NCBI GenBank assembly: GCA_015143295.1
Contig: CM026557.1
Span: 21,051,760 to 21,115,759, forward strand
DNA from: Tetracentron sinense
Lineage: Eukaryota; Streptophyta; Magnoliopsida; Trochodendrales; Trochodendraceae
Reading direction: 5' to 3'
DNA: 64,000 nt
Below are positions 46,410-60,100 of the stretch, in pieces. The notes under the pieces were generated by a model that saw only the letters and a list, made by a program, of their open reading frames with translations, was not told where the DNA came from and did no database searches. Numbering within the stretch: the stretch's first letter is position 1; the number at the start of each line of letters is the position of its first letter. The position numbers and the translations under genes were made by a program.

Positions 46410-47672
46410 AGCGCTGCAAGGCGGGATTTTTAGAGTTTTGAAAACCAATATGTACCTGACGGTCGAACCGTCCGGACCGTGAACCCGGAGTCGATCGGCT
46501 AGTTTTTTTTTTTTTTTTTGGTCAAGGTAACAATACCACAAGGCAATGCTACAGGTAATAGAAGGGAAAATACACACACACCACTCACACACACACAGCC
46601 ACATACAACCACAAAGCCCATGAAGAACGGAATGTGTAGAGCATCTGTTTGTCACTTTGTCCAACGTCATTTTGACTTTTAGGTGTGTACGGATAGATTT
46701 CTCTTAAAAGGAAAAATATTTCCATATATCGTACCTATAATATAAGAAGTTTTAAAAAAAATTGATGGGCCATGTCCCTTCCCGCCCCTGCCCATCCTTA
46801 AGGGTTTACCTACCTATCCTTGGTTTTTCGAAAAAATTATTTTAATATTTTTTTTAACCATGGTTAATTTTTTAAAAATCAAGAATAGGTGCATGAACTC
46901 TAGGGGTGGAAGAATCTTTAACCAAAGGGGTGTCAAATATTTTATCTCAAATTCCTTAGCCCAGTCAATTATGACAACTAATTCTAAAAGCTTATGCTTG
47001 TTCATGAACTGTAGGGCTAAGGAATTCTTCAAATTCCTTAGCCCAATCAATTATGTTAAGAGGGAGTTTGGTACCTCTAAACTAAATAGGTAGAGCTTAT
47101 TTGAAAATGGAACTTATTTGTACTTTAAATTATTAAGTTAAAGTATAATTTGATGTCTTAATCTTTTAAAAGTAGAAGTTTTATCTCTAAAGAAAAAAGT
47201 CGCTTATGTCTCCTAGTTACTTTAGAGGTAAAATCTCTACTTTAAAACAGATTTAGACATCCAATTAAACTTTAACTTAACAATCTAAAATCCAAAAATA
47301 GGTGGGTGAACCTTACCCACGGTTAAGGGGTGTCAAAGAAGACACGTGGTGACCTCTAGGGGTGATAACCGGACGGAGATGATTTGACTCCTTCTCTATT
47401 CCATGGGAATAAAAACTTTCCTCACTTCCATGGGTGGGTTACCATCTGGGAAGCGGGACCCACTGTTCCATTACGGTCCTACGACTACCCAGTACACCTG
47501 AACCGAACGATCAAAGCCCTTTCATCTAATAGAAGAAAATGGACAAGCTTCCCATTCAAAACCTGTTTCTCTTATTTCTTGTCTCATCTCGTCGAGGAAT
47601 CATGGATCGGAATCATCATCCACTCATAATAAATAATATTCAAACATCTCCAATTTCCCCAGTATAACGAAA
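46410..47672. other. Divergent intergenic region between MADS gene and CRTISO
   Basis: It holds a T tract (46505-46520), a CA-rich stretch (46570-46600) and a 27-bp near-perfect direct repeat AAATTCCTTAGCCCA at about 46947 and 47030. The foldback described separately is also here. It has no left-arm counterpart. The CRTISO promoter must lie here; no clear TATA box was identified. Confidence 0.55.
47098..47310. mobile_element. Foldback MITE-like palindrome in the CRTISO upstream region
   Basis: TTAAGTTAAAGTATAATTTG near 47144 pairs with the reverse of CAATTAAACTTTAACTTAA near 47262. Inside these, AAAGTAGAAGTTTTATCTCT pairs with AGAGGTAAAATCTCTACTTT across a centre near 47200. Arms are about 85-90 bp. 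Target duplication not resolved. Confidence 0.6.
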
Positions 47673-48143
47673 ATGCTCCTCCTCTCCCACTCTTCTTCCA
47701 TGGCAGAATTAGGGTTTCGCTCTCCATCTCTGGAACACAGCTCTCCACCATTTACTCACTCTAAAACCCTACAACTGAGGAGTTTCATTCATAGAAATCG
47801 GTCTGTAGATTTCAACGGTTGCCAGCTTAGGAACGTCAATTTAGGGTTTTGTGAGTGGACCAGGAGGAATCGGAACTTCGTTGTGAAGTCGAAATCGGTG
47901 TTGAGTGTAGATAAAACGGTGGAGAGAGATGGGAGTGGAGGGGTAGGTGAGGAGAACTACGATGCAATTGTTATCGGATCGGGAATTGGTGGATTGGTTG
48001 CAGGGACGCAGTTGGCGGTGAAGGGAGCTAGGGTTTTGGTGCTGGAGAAGTATGTGATTCCTGGTGGGAGCTCCGGGTATTACCAGAGGGAGGGGTTTAC
48101 TTTTGATGTTGGATCTTCAGTTATGTTCGGATTCAGTGATAAG
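47673..48143 (+). CDS. CRTISO: CRTISO exon 1
   Basis: 157 codons, from [13 protein letters not shown] to MFGFSDK. It encodes the transit peptide and the dinucleotide-binding fold. The donor GTCAGC follows AAG at 48143. Confidence 0.93.
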
Positions 48144-51100
48144 GTCAGCTTCAAACTTTTTCTAACTATCCTCTCATTTGATTTGCTAGGAATTACAAAA
48201 TACTAGGACTGGAATGAATTACATCACAAATCACAGTTTTCGAAAGAAATCAATAACAGTATAAAGAGACGATACTAAACATGGAAAACTAAGGTATAAC
48301 CATTGGCCAAATTGATTATATTATACAAGAAATTGATATCAAGCTAAGCACAAGAAAATTATATCACCCCATTGCAGTAAATTATGCATTAATCTTATAT
48401 GAATGACAGGGGTTCTCCACCTTATTGATGCAAACTGTTCAATCAGTTAGGCCACCCCCTTGTGCGGTGCAGAGTCCCGAAATCAGACTGACCAGAGGAT
48501 CCTAATGATATAATCTAGAGGTTACACTTGGATACCTAAAACAAATGTTATTGGTCAGTTGACATTATTGGACAATGGAGGATTACAACTGTCCAGACGA
48601 TCTAATTTTTTTTGTGGCCATGCTCCATAGGAGGTCCCATCTATTTAATGGTTACATGTCAACAAGTCAGTGCCCAAATGTATGATTTGTTGACCTCAGG
48701 TCATCACATTCATTTCCTTGTGTTACATATGCATCGAATTCGAATGCCATGAAAAAAAATCACTTTTAGTAAGTTACCTGCAACTCCATTTTCATTGTCA
48801 TTTGATAAATAAGAAAAACACTGTAGTTCCATTAAAAATTTCCTACCTGCGAAATTCTTTTGTTTCTGTAGTGATGGACCTCAGGTCCTCCATTAATTTC
48901 TGAGTGTTCTGTTGTATATGCATCCAACTGATAGCCCATGGAAAAAACCAACTTTCAGTAAGTAACATGCAATGCTGTTTCATCATCATTCAATAAATAA
49001 GTCTCAACTCAGGTTTTTTTTTTCTTCTAATGAACCATATAATTTATGCGTTTTATTTTGTCAAAACTGTATTTTTGTTGATGATGTTTGATTGGAGTAA
49101 TAAGAATAATATTGGTATCTTTAGAAAATCTATAATCAGAGTGTTAGGGAAGGTATAGGACATGCTTTGCTAATGGCTAACAGAATTATATGGTTTGTTT
49201 CCTAAATAAAAGTTTATGAATTGTGTCTTAACTTATAGGACTTTGTAAATTCCTTTAGAAGCAAATAGGATTTGGATTAAGTACAGTCTACTAATGCAAG
49301 ATAAAATAAACATAAAGAAGCATTGCAAACACGCCCTAGTCTGACGTGTAAACCAAGCCCTTTAGTTATGCTAGTTGCTTATATCTGGTGGTAATCCCAA
49401 TGACCACATGACAGTCATGATATTCTTTGTTTAAAACCAATCATATCTATAATTTGACTCTTTGACATTGTTAAGCTGTTAGTCTTGTTAAGATCTTTAT
49501 TATCAAAGTGTGCTTCAGATCATTAACTAGTCATTCGTTGGTTTTATTATGATGGGCAGGGCAATCTAAATTTGATAACCCAAGCATTGGCAGCAGTTGA
49601 TTGTGAGATGCAGGTGATACCTGATCCAACCACTGTCCATTTCCATTTACCCAATAATCTTTCAATCAGAGTACACCGAGAATACAATGATTTCATCACC
49701 GAACTTACCAATAGCTTTCCTCATGAAAAAGAAGGGATCCTCAAATTCTATAGTGAGTGTTGGAAGGTCTGTCCTAATTGATTGGTCGTTACAACTTCTT
49801 ATGGGATTTTTGGCCTGTACTTGTGATCCATGACTTACATTAAGCACTTATATATGTATCACATAGATCTTCAATGCCTTGAACTCATTGGAATTGAAGT
49901 CACTTGAGGAGCCAATTTACCTTTTCGGACAGTTCTTTCAGAAGCCTATAGAATGCTTGACACTCGGTAATTGCTTCTCACTTTCTTGATTGTATTCTTC
50001 AGATTTGAACTTGTAGATAAGATCATATTCATGGTGTTTGAGTTGATGCACAATGGCGTCGAACTCTTGTTCAGTGGCACCGCTTAGGACATCAACTAAG
50101 CAATATTTGCTCTCATAGTTTTGGCTAGCGGGAGTTTTGAATGCTAAGCTGTATTTATTTTTTTATTGGAGCAGACAATTTGATTTATATTTGTATAATA
50201 ATTACAACGGCTAATGAATTTCATAAAAAAGAAAATCAAAATTATTAGTTGCTGGATACAATGAGGTTTTCATCTGTTGACAAAATCTACTCTTTTTAAA
50301 AATGGTAAATTCATTCAAATTGGAGGACCATTCAAACAATATCTAGCCAATATCGCTTCGTGTTTTTAGGTTTGATCGATTGACACCTTTAAAGATCCTT
50401 CTGTTCCATTCTTTCCAAATGTCTCAGCTGACTGCAAAAGGATGCATTTTCAGAGAATTTTATCCCTCTTCTCAAAGGGGCCTCTTGGCCAACCAAAAAG
50501 AACCCCTCTTTTCTCTCCGAAGAGATCATGACATCCCGAAGAGAGAAAGAATTCTACAACACCCATGCAAACGAATACTAAATAAGTAGACAATTTCAGG
50601 TTTCCTCATTGATGTACATGGAATATTTGTCCAGAATGGTCATATTGCAATTTATTTACTGGTTGACCATTAGGATTTTGTTGACTACGGCCCAAATGAA
50701 ATTTTGATCCTAGTAGGGAACAAAGACTTCCAAATCTTCTCAAACGGCATGCTCCTATAAATATCATCCAAAAGGGACCCTATAGAAAGAGCTAACAGAA
50801 AATTCTCCTCCGTTTTTTTTTCAAAGTCTGATGATACTCCCTATTTGCATGATTTTTAACCTTGTCCAAATTTATTAGATCAATACATTCTTTTATCTCC
50901 CCGTTTCTTAAGGTTTCTACAAAATACTGGGCACTAGATTGCCTCACCACCTCTTCTTTCGAAGAATGACTCATCAAGAGATTCATATGTGGAACTAGCC
51001 AGTAGAGGGCAGGCATATCTCACAAAGTCTGTTGGGCCCACACTAATCGTCCTCCAATAATCTGATTCTACCTCCATTTCTCACCACAAAGTATGGCAAA

Positions 51101-54100
51101 CAGAGTCTTCATGACAATTATTGCTCCTTGCCAAACACTGGCCCCATATGTTGAAGTTACTTTGTCAGGTCACAATTTTGTTCATGATGCCAAATTTGAT
51201 CCCTACCACCTTCCTCCAAACTCCAAAGAGTTGGGTCTTCCTCCAAACTCCAAAGAGTTTGATCCCTACCACCTTCCTTATGATCCCCGATTATGTTATC
51301 ATGAATTTTAATACTATTGGAATACTATCCTACTGCCTGATTACTATCCAGTGGATAGTGAAATGCTTTTTCGGTATTATAAAAAAAAAAATCAAAGCCC
51401 CACAGCCCCTCCCTATAATTTTGTTGCCACCTAATCTCCGATTTCTTTCAGAGCTTTTGTTGGTCAAGAAGCACCTAATCACGGGGTTCTAGCCAATAAT
51501 GGATGAAGAGTCACAACACCACCTGAAAAACCATAGCTACGCCAAATGTCTGTTAGAACCTAGTAATGGGTTATGGGCCTAATAGCTATAATAACTCAAC
51601 CACTCTAAGCCGCCTTCTTGTCTTTCAATGGCCCTCGGGGAATCTTATTAAAACTTTGGCATCAAACTCGACATGAAGACCACCCAAGAAATCATAAATG
51701 CGATGACACCCAATTTGCTTCGTCATTACCTTGGCAGAAGCAGCAAACAATTCAGAAAGCGGCTCATAATGGTTCAATTCTTCCAAACGATGCTGCAGAG
51801 CCCCAAAATAATCAGAGATAGGCATATCCCCTTGCTGAAAATGAGCAATCTCATGAGTGAGTTGATAAATCCGAGCATCATTCTCCACTAAGGCATGAGT
51901 CTGAATTAGACTGTCCAAAAGCTCATGACAATCCTTATAATGTAATTCCCGACAATCTGAGGCTCTATAGAATTAAAAAACCAGCCCAAAATAATGCAAT
52001 TCTCGGCATTCCACTTAGCAATCCCGCAAATACATGTCTCTGGCTATGGGGTCTTACCATCAAGATACCCCATCTTAGAATGAGCCCCAATATAAAGCTC
52101 AACAGTGCTTCGCCACACAAGAAAATTATTACCATTTAATTTAATATTGGTGATAGAGTGGGCAACAGAGTCAGAAAGAGCTGGGGGAGTAAGAGTCTGA
52201 GCATCCATAGGAGCATCTTAAGGGAAAACTGAAGTCACACCTCCAAGCAATCAATACCTCATCAAAAACTTATCTATATGTATTAAGATTACCAAAAACA
52301 ACCATCTAAGATGCTTTTATAAGAAAATCAAGCATAAAACCCCCTTTAACAGTCAAAAAGGTAGGAAAAGGGTTGAAAAAATCATCATAGAGCATTTAAA
52401 ATTTCAAATCTCTTCCAAATGGGGTAAACTCAGTTCTAAAATGATCCTTAAAAAAAACCGGTTCACCCATGACCAACAAACAACATTAAACTTGCCCCAT
52501 CTGAGTGAAAAAAATTCTGAATTGAGATAGTTATTTTTCTGAATTTTTCTTCAAATCATTGTAACTTCCTCAATATTGAATCAAATTACACGATATAGGA
52601 TTCAAAAATCCTCTAAAATCAAGATCTCCAAGAAATTTACCTTCAAAGAATCCAAAAAATGGCCTAGGCCATACGGCTAGAGACAGTTGTATGGCTGTGA
52701 CATCACAAGGGAATCACCGGGAACCACACAGCCTGATGAGGAAAAGGTAGCAAAGGCTTGGAATGTGATCCCACTGAGAAGCTCCCCTTGTTGTCTGAGG
52801 ACCAAACATGACTATCCGTAATGGAGGAAGACGGGATAACCTGCGATACTCGGGCTAACAATCCTAAAAGATCCGGAACCTCCCAGTTACATAGATTACA
52901 TCTAAGTTTGAGTGCCCAAACCAGAGCCCCTCTTTGCTAATCTAAATAATCTGCTACAGAAGCCTTTTTGTTGGGCGTGAGGAAGAAGTGGTTGTTGAAC
53001 GACTGTCTAAGGGTGGCTTGACCACACCAATGATTGTCCCAAAAACTAACTTGTTCCTCGTTTCCCAAGGTGGGTATGGGAGGAGAACTCTGCCCAACCT
53101 CGCAAGATAGGCTTCCATACACCGACTCCCATGGGACCTTGACCTATCTTCGGGTGCCACCCATTGATCGACCCATACCTGATTACTATCATCTCCTTCC
53201 ACAAGCTTCCCTCCTCCTCACCAAAATACCAGAGCCACTTCTCTAATAGAGCCTTGTTCACCTTGAGGAGGAAAGGGATGTTTAGACCACCACCGCTCTT
53301 AGGAAAGGAAAAGGTTTTCCTATCTTAGGATCTTGTTACTTATTTAATTGACCTTCTTCTTCCTTTGATGAAACTCCGATACCAAATTGGAGAAAAGGTT
53401 TAGAGATTTAGGTTTTAGGAAAAAAAAGAGATTAGGGTAAATTGCATAGTGAGGGATAGAGAACCCTACTAGCATCTTATATTAAGAGAACATTACATAT
53501 GTACCCTTTTACAACTATACCCTCGTTATTACATATATCAACAATACTCACCATGTGAAAGCACTACAAAATTTCCACCTTTAAGAATAAAATAAGGTTG
53601 ACCATCAGTGACATGAGTATCATCAGAATAACTAGATGTCGTAAATTGATTTGCCCTAGCTAGTTTTTTTTTTGATCGATAATCGAGCATGTATATATAA
53701 AAAAAGAAGATATGCACAATAGATAAGAAGAGAAAGGGAATCACAAGATCATGAACCCACCAAAAAAAAGATGCAAAAGGACAGCCTCTGAGCGACCCCT
53801 AGATGAGGAGCCCACGACCTAAGCCAAGCCTAGCAATCAGGAAACCAAAGGACCCAAATCTCCTCCCCCATAAGAAGTGGAGCACCAATCCAGAACCATC
53901 GCCCGGATCCTGGAACAGAGGCGAGGAGGAGCACATAGGGAGTCATTGAAAACTCTCTTGTTCCTCTCCTTCCAAATGGACCACGCTATGGCGCCTAGCA
54001 AAACTGACCAAATCACCTTCCTAGAGTCATCCCCCCAATCCAAGTGCCAGTAGGATAAGAAGTTGCAAAAGGAAGAGGGAAAGACCCAATCCGTACATTT

Positions 54101-57100
54101 GTGGAACTTATTACAACATTTGTTAATTGTGTAGTTTATATGACCACAATGGGTACACTTTCAGTTTCCATGGCCTCCCTGGACTCATGACCTTATCTTC
54201 AACCTCCAGCACTATGACATGTACCACCTTCTTCTCTACGAGCCGAAGACATGTGCTCGTCGTGCTGAAGCACTTTTTACAGTTGATGAATAAGGTGTAG
54301 AAGAAATGCTCTCCCTTTGAAGTTATGTATAAACACTATTCAGCAAAGGAAGCTCCACATTGAGCAATAATTGTCCACGAATGGACTGATAATCATGGTT
54401 TTAAAAAAGGCCAAAACCGTTACCCGATACTGTTACGCTACGTATAGGTACCGTAACGTTTTCCGACACATTTTTTCACTAGCTCTGCCCCCCCGCCACC
54501 CCCCCGGGCAATCTGCTGAAGGTAAAACGATATTTTTTAGTGAAAAAAACTCTTTAGAATTTTATTACTTCTTTCTTACATCTTTTTTATTTTTTTTCTA
54601 TTTATTGTGATTTTTTTAAGCACAAAAAAAAAAGCGTAAAGGCTGTAAAGGCCGAAACTGTATCGTAACAGTTTCGGCCGTGTCTGTTACGGTGTCCGAA
54701 ACCCTTTTTTTGAACTATGCTGATAATCAACATTAAGTCCGGACAAAAACTTGGCTATCTGAAATTCCTCATGTTTCTGCTGCAAGTCTACTTTGTTAGA
54801 TAATTGTTGATCTGCAAGAAGAATATACAGCTCTTCGAGAATGTGTCATTCTTTAAACCCAATTACCTCCCGAGTTCTTATCTTAGACCCTAGAGATGTT
54901 TGTCTCCAAAGAACACATCTCTCGAATAGGGTCCCACGCCTCCTTGGCGATATGCAAAAACATTGCATTCGCGCTGACTTGTGGTTCCATACTATTTTAT
55001 AACCATATCATTATCAAATAGTTCTCCTTCAGCTATTTATCATAATTATTATCAGACTTCTGAGGAGGAATTTCCCTCACATATTTCAGTTTCCCTTTGG
55101 CATCAAGAGAAAACCTTGACTGACTGTACCCACAATAAATAATTGGAACCACTCAATTTCAGTCTAGGTATTTGCATTCCACTCACATCTAAAGTAGAAC
55201 TTCCGGGCTTTATATCACTAGATCTGGCCATGAAGGCTACACCAACAGAAATCAACAACCTACTGGTTGAGTAATAAAATCAAACATGTCACACAATTAA
55301 TTGGTTATTTTAGAATTCTGGCCAGCAAAGAATTACAAATTTTGATCACACAAACATGGCATCGAAAACACTTCTCAACATTAGGTCAGTATCACACAGC
55401 CAGTTTACTTCATTCTCTAGTCATTCACAACTTCGATTACTGCATGAACACTACACGATTGGATCTACAGGAGAAAACAGAACCCAATCGATCACTTCAT
55501 GACAAGTAAATTCGATTACTGCATGAACACTACACGATTGGATCTACAGGAGAAAACAGAACCCAATTGATCACTTCATGACAAGTTGACAACTGACCCC
55601 ACAGATCTAGTAGCCAACAGCCTGCAAACCCTCTTTCTTCATTACAATGCCACGCGATCACAATCGCAGCACAAACTTAACAAACCAGTCCTATTTATTA
55701 ATAGATCCGATAAAAAGAGGACGTGATTCATACACATAGAGCACCACAGCACTAGCAGCCAACCACGAGATCTTATCAGTAGCAGGATTGGTCCCATTCT
55801 GATACCATGTCAGGATGACACAATAACAAGGTAATTGAGGGAATGGTAGAAATCACGATAAGGAGAATAGAGAGAAACTCAAGAGAGATGGATTCAGTCA
55901 AAAGAGAATAACTTACCTTCTCTAGTATACATGTTAAATAATGATAAAAGGCTAAAATGCCCATGCATGCTTATTACACCACTTCTAACGAGCTTAAAGG
56001 CCAACTCTCCATCGTATACCATCCAACTGAGTGTAAGCATTGTTATACTCTTTATAACAACGTTTGAAATCCCAAATGCATATTTTTTTTTTTGAATTAA
56101 AGCTTTTTCTGAACTGCCGCGTACCTCCCACCATAGCTTCGTTAGTGTTGTAACTCTGTTCATATTTTGCATGACCCTCTATGGGGCTGAGCAAGTCTTT
56201 TTTACCTGCTCTAGCCCCTTTAAATACAAGTTGGATACATGGGGTTCACTTCTTTTGGATATTTAAATCATCTTTTACATACTAACGAAAAAAAATTTCC
56301 CGATCAGACAGTTGTATCCATTTAATACCACGTTCTTGTAGGTGGTCATTAAAATGTGATGAATCAATGGTCCAGAAGAAAAGGTATGGCAAGTAGGAAG
56401 ATTATATCCATCGAATAGCTAGGTACTTGATTGGAATCAAGTTGCCAATAAAGAAATGCGGAGGAAGATTATATCCATCGAATCGAAATCCTTCGAGTTC
56501 GTTGGAGTGGAAGCAAAAGAAGGTTGGTCAGTGAGAATCTTTGAAAGGGGTAGGGGTTTCTCGGTTGTGCTTCAACTGGAGGAACATATTTTCTGGTGGC
56601 TTCTTTGTTCCCCACCGCGGGAGGAAGGAGAAGGTAGATTATTTTCCCTATGGGCTGTGTCGGTTTTGGGTGGAATGGAGTGTTGGATGCGTTGAAGTCA
56701 ATCATACCTCCACATTTCCTCCCCAAGCAGACTCAGGAATACTTGGTGTTTCCTCTCTCAAGTGCAAATCCTAATCCTCCACCACCTTTATTTCCTCCGC
56801 TAGTCAATACTAAGATATTACCGGCGGGCTGGTGGGATATGGCAGTAGTGCGCGCCTTTCTCGACCCATTAGCTAGTTGGACAGAGCTGGAACATGCAAT
56901 TCATGCCTTGATGTTGAGTGATGAACGTACACCCCTAATCCCCTATGAATTTTGAAAGGGGATCATCATCACTAAATGCTTATCCACGATGCGTGATCTA
57001 TGTGCTAAGGAATCATGGCCCCTGCCGTATGGAGGTTCGATTATTATCAATCGATGGTGGGTAGCATCGAACCAAATTCTTGAGAGCAGGTTGCGGGCAT

Positions 57101-60100
57101 CGTTTTGGATCGGTATTCAAGGCGTCCTATTGCATCTCCGGAAGGTTGAAACCCTATCGGGAATTGGGGATGCCTATGGTGGAACTTTGCAAATTGGTCA
57201 ACGCTCTTTAACGTTGTCCGACCTCCGACAAGATCGAATCTGTATCTGTTTGACTAGCAAAGGGTGCATCCCTCGCACGATGAGAATCCCTGATCGAGGA
57301 TGTTTCCATTCAGTTATTGTATCAGTACTATCAAGAGACGAGATGGATTTCTCCGACAGCCCAAGAGATTTCTGGCCATGGTATGAGGAGGGAAATTCCC
57401 CATTTCTGCGGTGGTCATCATTGCAGTCGCTCCTGTGGCAATCAAGGAGAGTAGGTTAGCTAGCCCTTTCGTGAAGGCGATGCATGCGTCCGTAGAGGCA
57501 CGCTTGCCCACTGATAATCCGAGTAGGGGGGCCATTCCGTTGGAGAGGTTTCGTGGTAAAGGGGTTGTAGACTCTGATCCTTCTTGTGGTATGCAACCCA
57601 TACCTGTACCAAGGTAGGTTGTTGACGTTTGTTCGGCATCAAAGACCAATGGCCTGAGCGCATCGGTCAATGGGTCAGAGAGAAACAGTCGGGTTGATCA
57701 GCAACCAACCCTCATCAGTCTCAAATGCTTTAATGGTGGGTGGGTAGAGAGTATGCCTTGAGCTCCAGTTTCTCAACCTGCTAGAGTAGAAGCTATCATG
57801 AAAAAGGAAACAAATAGTAGAGGTAGAAGAAGCAGGAAACTGTTCAACAAAAATCAGAGGAGAAATTGAAGGGAAAAGACTAAGATGGGACAGAAAGACC
57901 AATCTTGATGCTTTGTCTCCGATAGAGGAAGTTTCAGAAAGTGGTCTAGTGGTTTTGGAGGAGATGGTTTGAATTCGGTGGGCGGTTTAGGATCCCAGTT
58001 GGAATCACGTGACATCGAGCCCACCACCAGTACCGAGCTTGGGTCGAATTTGGGCCCTTTTAAGTTCGGGTCTGAGGGTTCCTTCTTCTTTGGCCTCGTT
58101 TCATTTCATGGCAACCCGATGGACTTAGGCCTATTATTGACAAATGGTTCCCTTGTGGGTGAGGCCGAATCAGATACTTTTGGGTTGGACCATATTATAT
58201 CGGTTGGGGTTGAGGTTGCAAGGGATCCTCATCAGATCAATTTTCCATCAAAAAGTCAGGGACATCACTAATGGGAAGGTTTTGGGAGGATGTTATGGAC
58301 AACTCAGAGTTGGAGTCTTATACGCCATTGGTCTTTGCAGAACTTGGCCATGGTCCTATCACAGGGTTGCAGGTTTTAGTGCCCAATCTTTTTTGCAATC
58401 CAAATGGTAGTAGGGAAGATGTGTTCTCATCAGACTCGACTTCGTTAGGTGCTCGTGGCGAAGAGGTGTCATCTTGTGAGAATGATAAGAGTAGGCATCA
58501 GCAAGAGACCATAGCCCATCTTCCTTTGAGAGATGGGTTAGAGGGAGTCAAATCAGTCGTAGTGGAGATCGGAGTAGGAATCCATGATGCCCATTATTCT
58601 GGTGTGGGTCAGAAACCTGTACTAGTCAACGATCAGGGGCTCGAGAACGATAGGGGCCGTACCAATTCCGAAGCTTCCGACATAGGGCATCCCAGGATTC
58701 TCAGTCCAAATTTTTTTGCGGAAGTAACACCAACAGGTGGTGTAAAGAACCAGGGCTTCCTTTGTGCGGTAGGGAAGGAGATTCCATCCTTAACATTGCC
58801 TCGAGCTAGGGGGACGACCGACATTGAGCAGAGCATCCCCGCTTCTCTTCCCTTGGAAGGTACGTCTCAACCCTCTTCTCCTCTTATCCTCCCTATCCAG
58901 GTTTATGACAGGGATACGGGGGATAGAGAGAGTGTTCTGGGTTCATTTGTTTTGAATAATTATTCTTTGGTGCATTCTCATGGAATCTTGATACCGCAAT
59001 TGTGTAAGGAAATGGATCCTTATATAGGGTCTGGAACAGAGCAGGGTATCTGTGATCTTGCTGAGATGGTCATGAGACCAGAGTTAGTGTCTTCAGTCTT
59101 TATCCCTACTTTATCCTGTGAGGTTCATGGTGGGTGTCCGGTGTTGTCTCCTCAATTTGGCAAGGAGGAAGTGTCAGAATGGGTTACGAGTCTGATGGTT
59201 GGGGTGGGTAAAGTCTTGGGGCTTCTTTGCGAAGGCCAAAAAGAAAAGGCTTCGGCTTTGTTTCAAAGAATTGAGAGAGAGGGAGTCCAGGGTGTGGTCA
59301 TACCCAAACCCAAAGGCAAAGTAGGCCGACAAGGATATCCTAAACTTCAGAACCGAGGAAATTAGAGTGTAACTTTAACTATGACAATGCCTTTCGGAGA
59401 GGTGTATCATGTAGCCTGAGGTCAGTTAGGGATTGTCGAGTTCTTAGATGACAGGTCTTTCTATTATCTCTTGGAACATCCGGGGCTTGGGTTAGCTGGA
59501 GAAACGGGTGGCTATTAAACGTTTTGTGAAAGCTAAGAAATTGTCCATTCTATGTATTCAGAAGACAAAGTAGTCACCCAAGAGTTTCACATTAGGGAGT
59601 TATGGGGGAGCCCTTAGTCATGTTGGCTTGAATTACCGTCCTTAGGGTCATCTGGGGGGATTATATATTACTTTGGGACGTCCAAAGTGGAGGTTTTGGA
59701 TTCAGAAGTAGGAACTTCTCATCCTCTATTCTTTGTCGCTTGGGGGGGGAGGACTTTTAATGGGTTTTCTCTGGGGTGTACAGGCCTTCAAGGGGATCTG
59801 CTGAGATGGATTTCTGGTCTGAATTGGATGATGTTAGTGTGCGATGGGGTGCACCGTGGTGCTTAGGTGGTGATCTTAACAGTATTCGTTTTTCATCCGA
59901 AAAGAAAAGGGGTTGTGCTATCTCGGCTAAGATGAGACTTTTCAGGGAATTCATCTTTCGTCATGGTTTGATTGACTATCCGCTTAGGGGAGCCCTATTC
60001 ACCTGGTCCTAATCTGGCTTTAACATGTCTGCGAGCCAGTTGGATAGATTTTTAGTAGGCCTTGATTGGGAGAATCACTTCTCCAATTCTATTCAGTCGT

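Larger units (their letters stand above)
53561..56288 (-). mobile_element. Copia fossil A, mirrored copy
   Basis: Matches 8498-11240. The 481-bp LTR-like block is at 55808-56288, with the primer site (TTCTGATACCA on the plus strand) just before it. Gag remains lie at about 54095-55230, interrupted by the hAT MITE and LINE fragment B. Broken in the same general way as the left copy. Confidence 0.75.
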
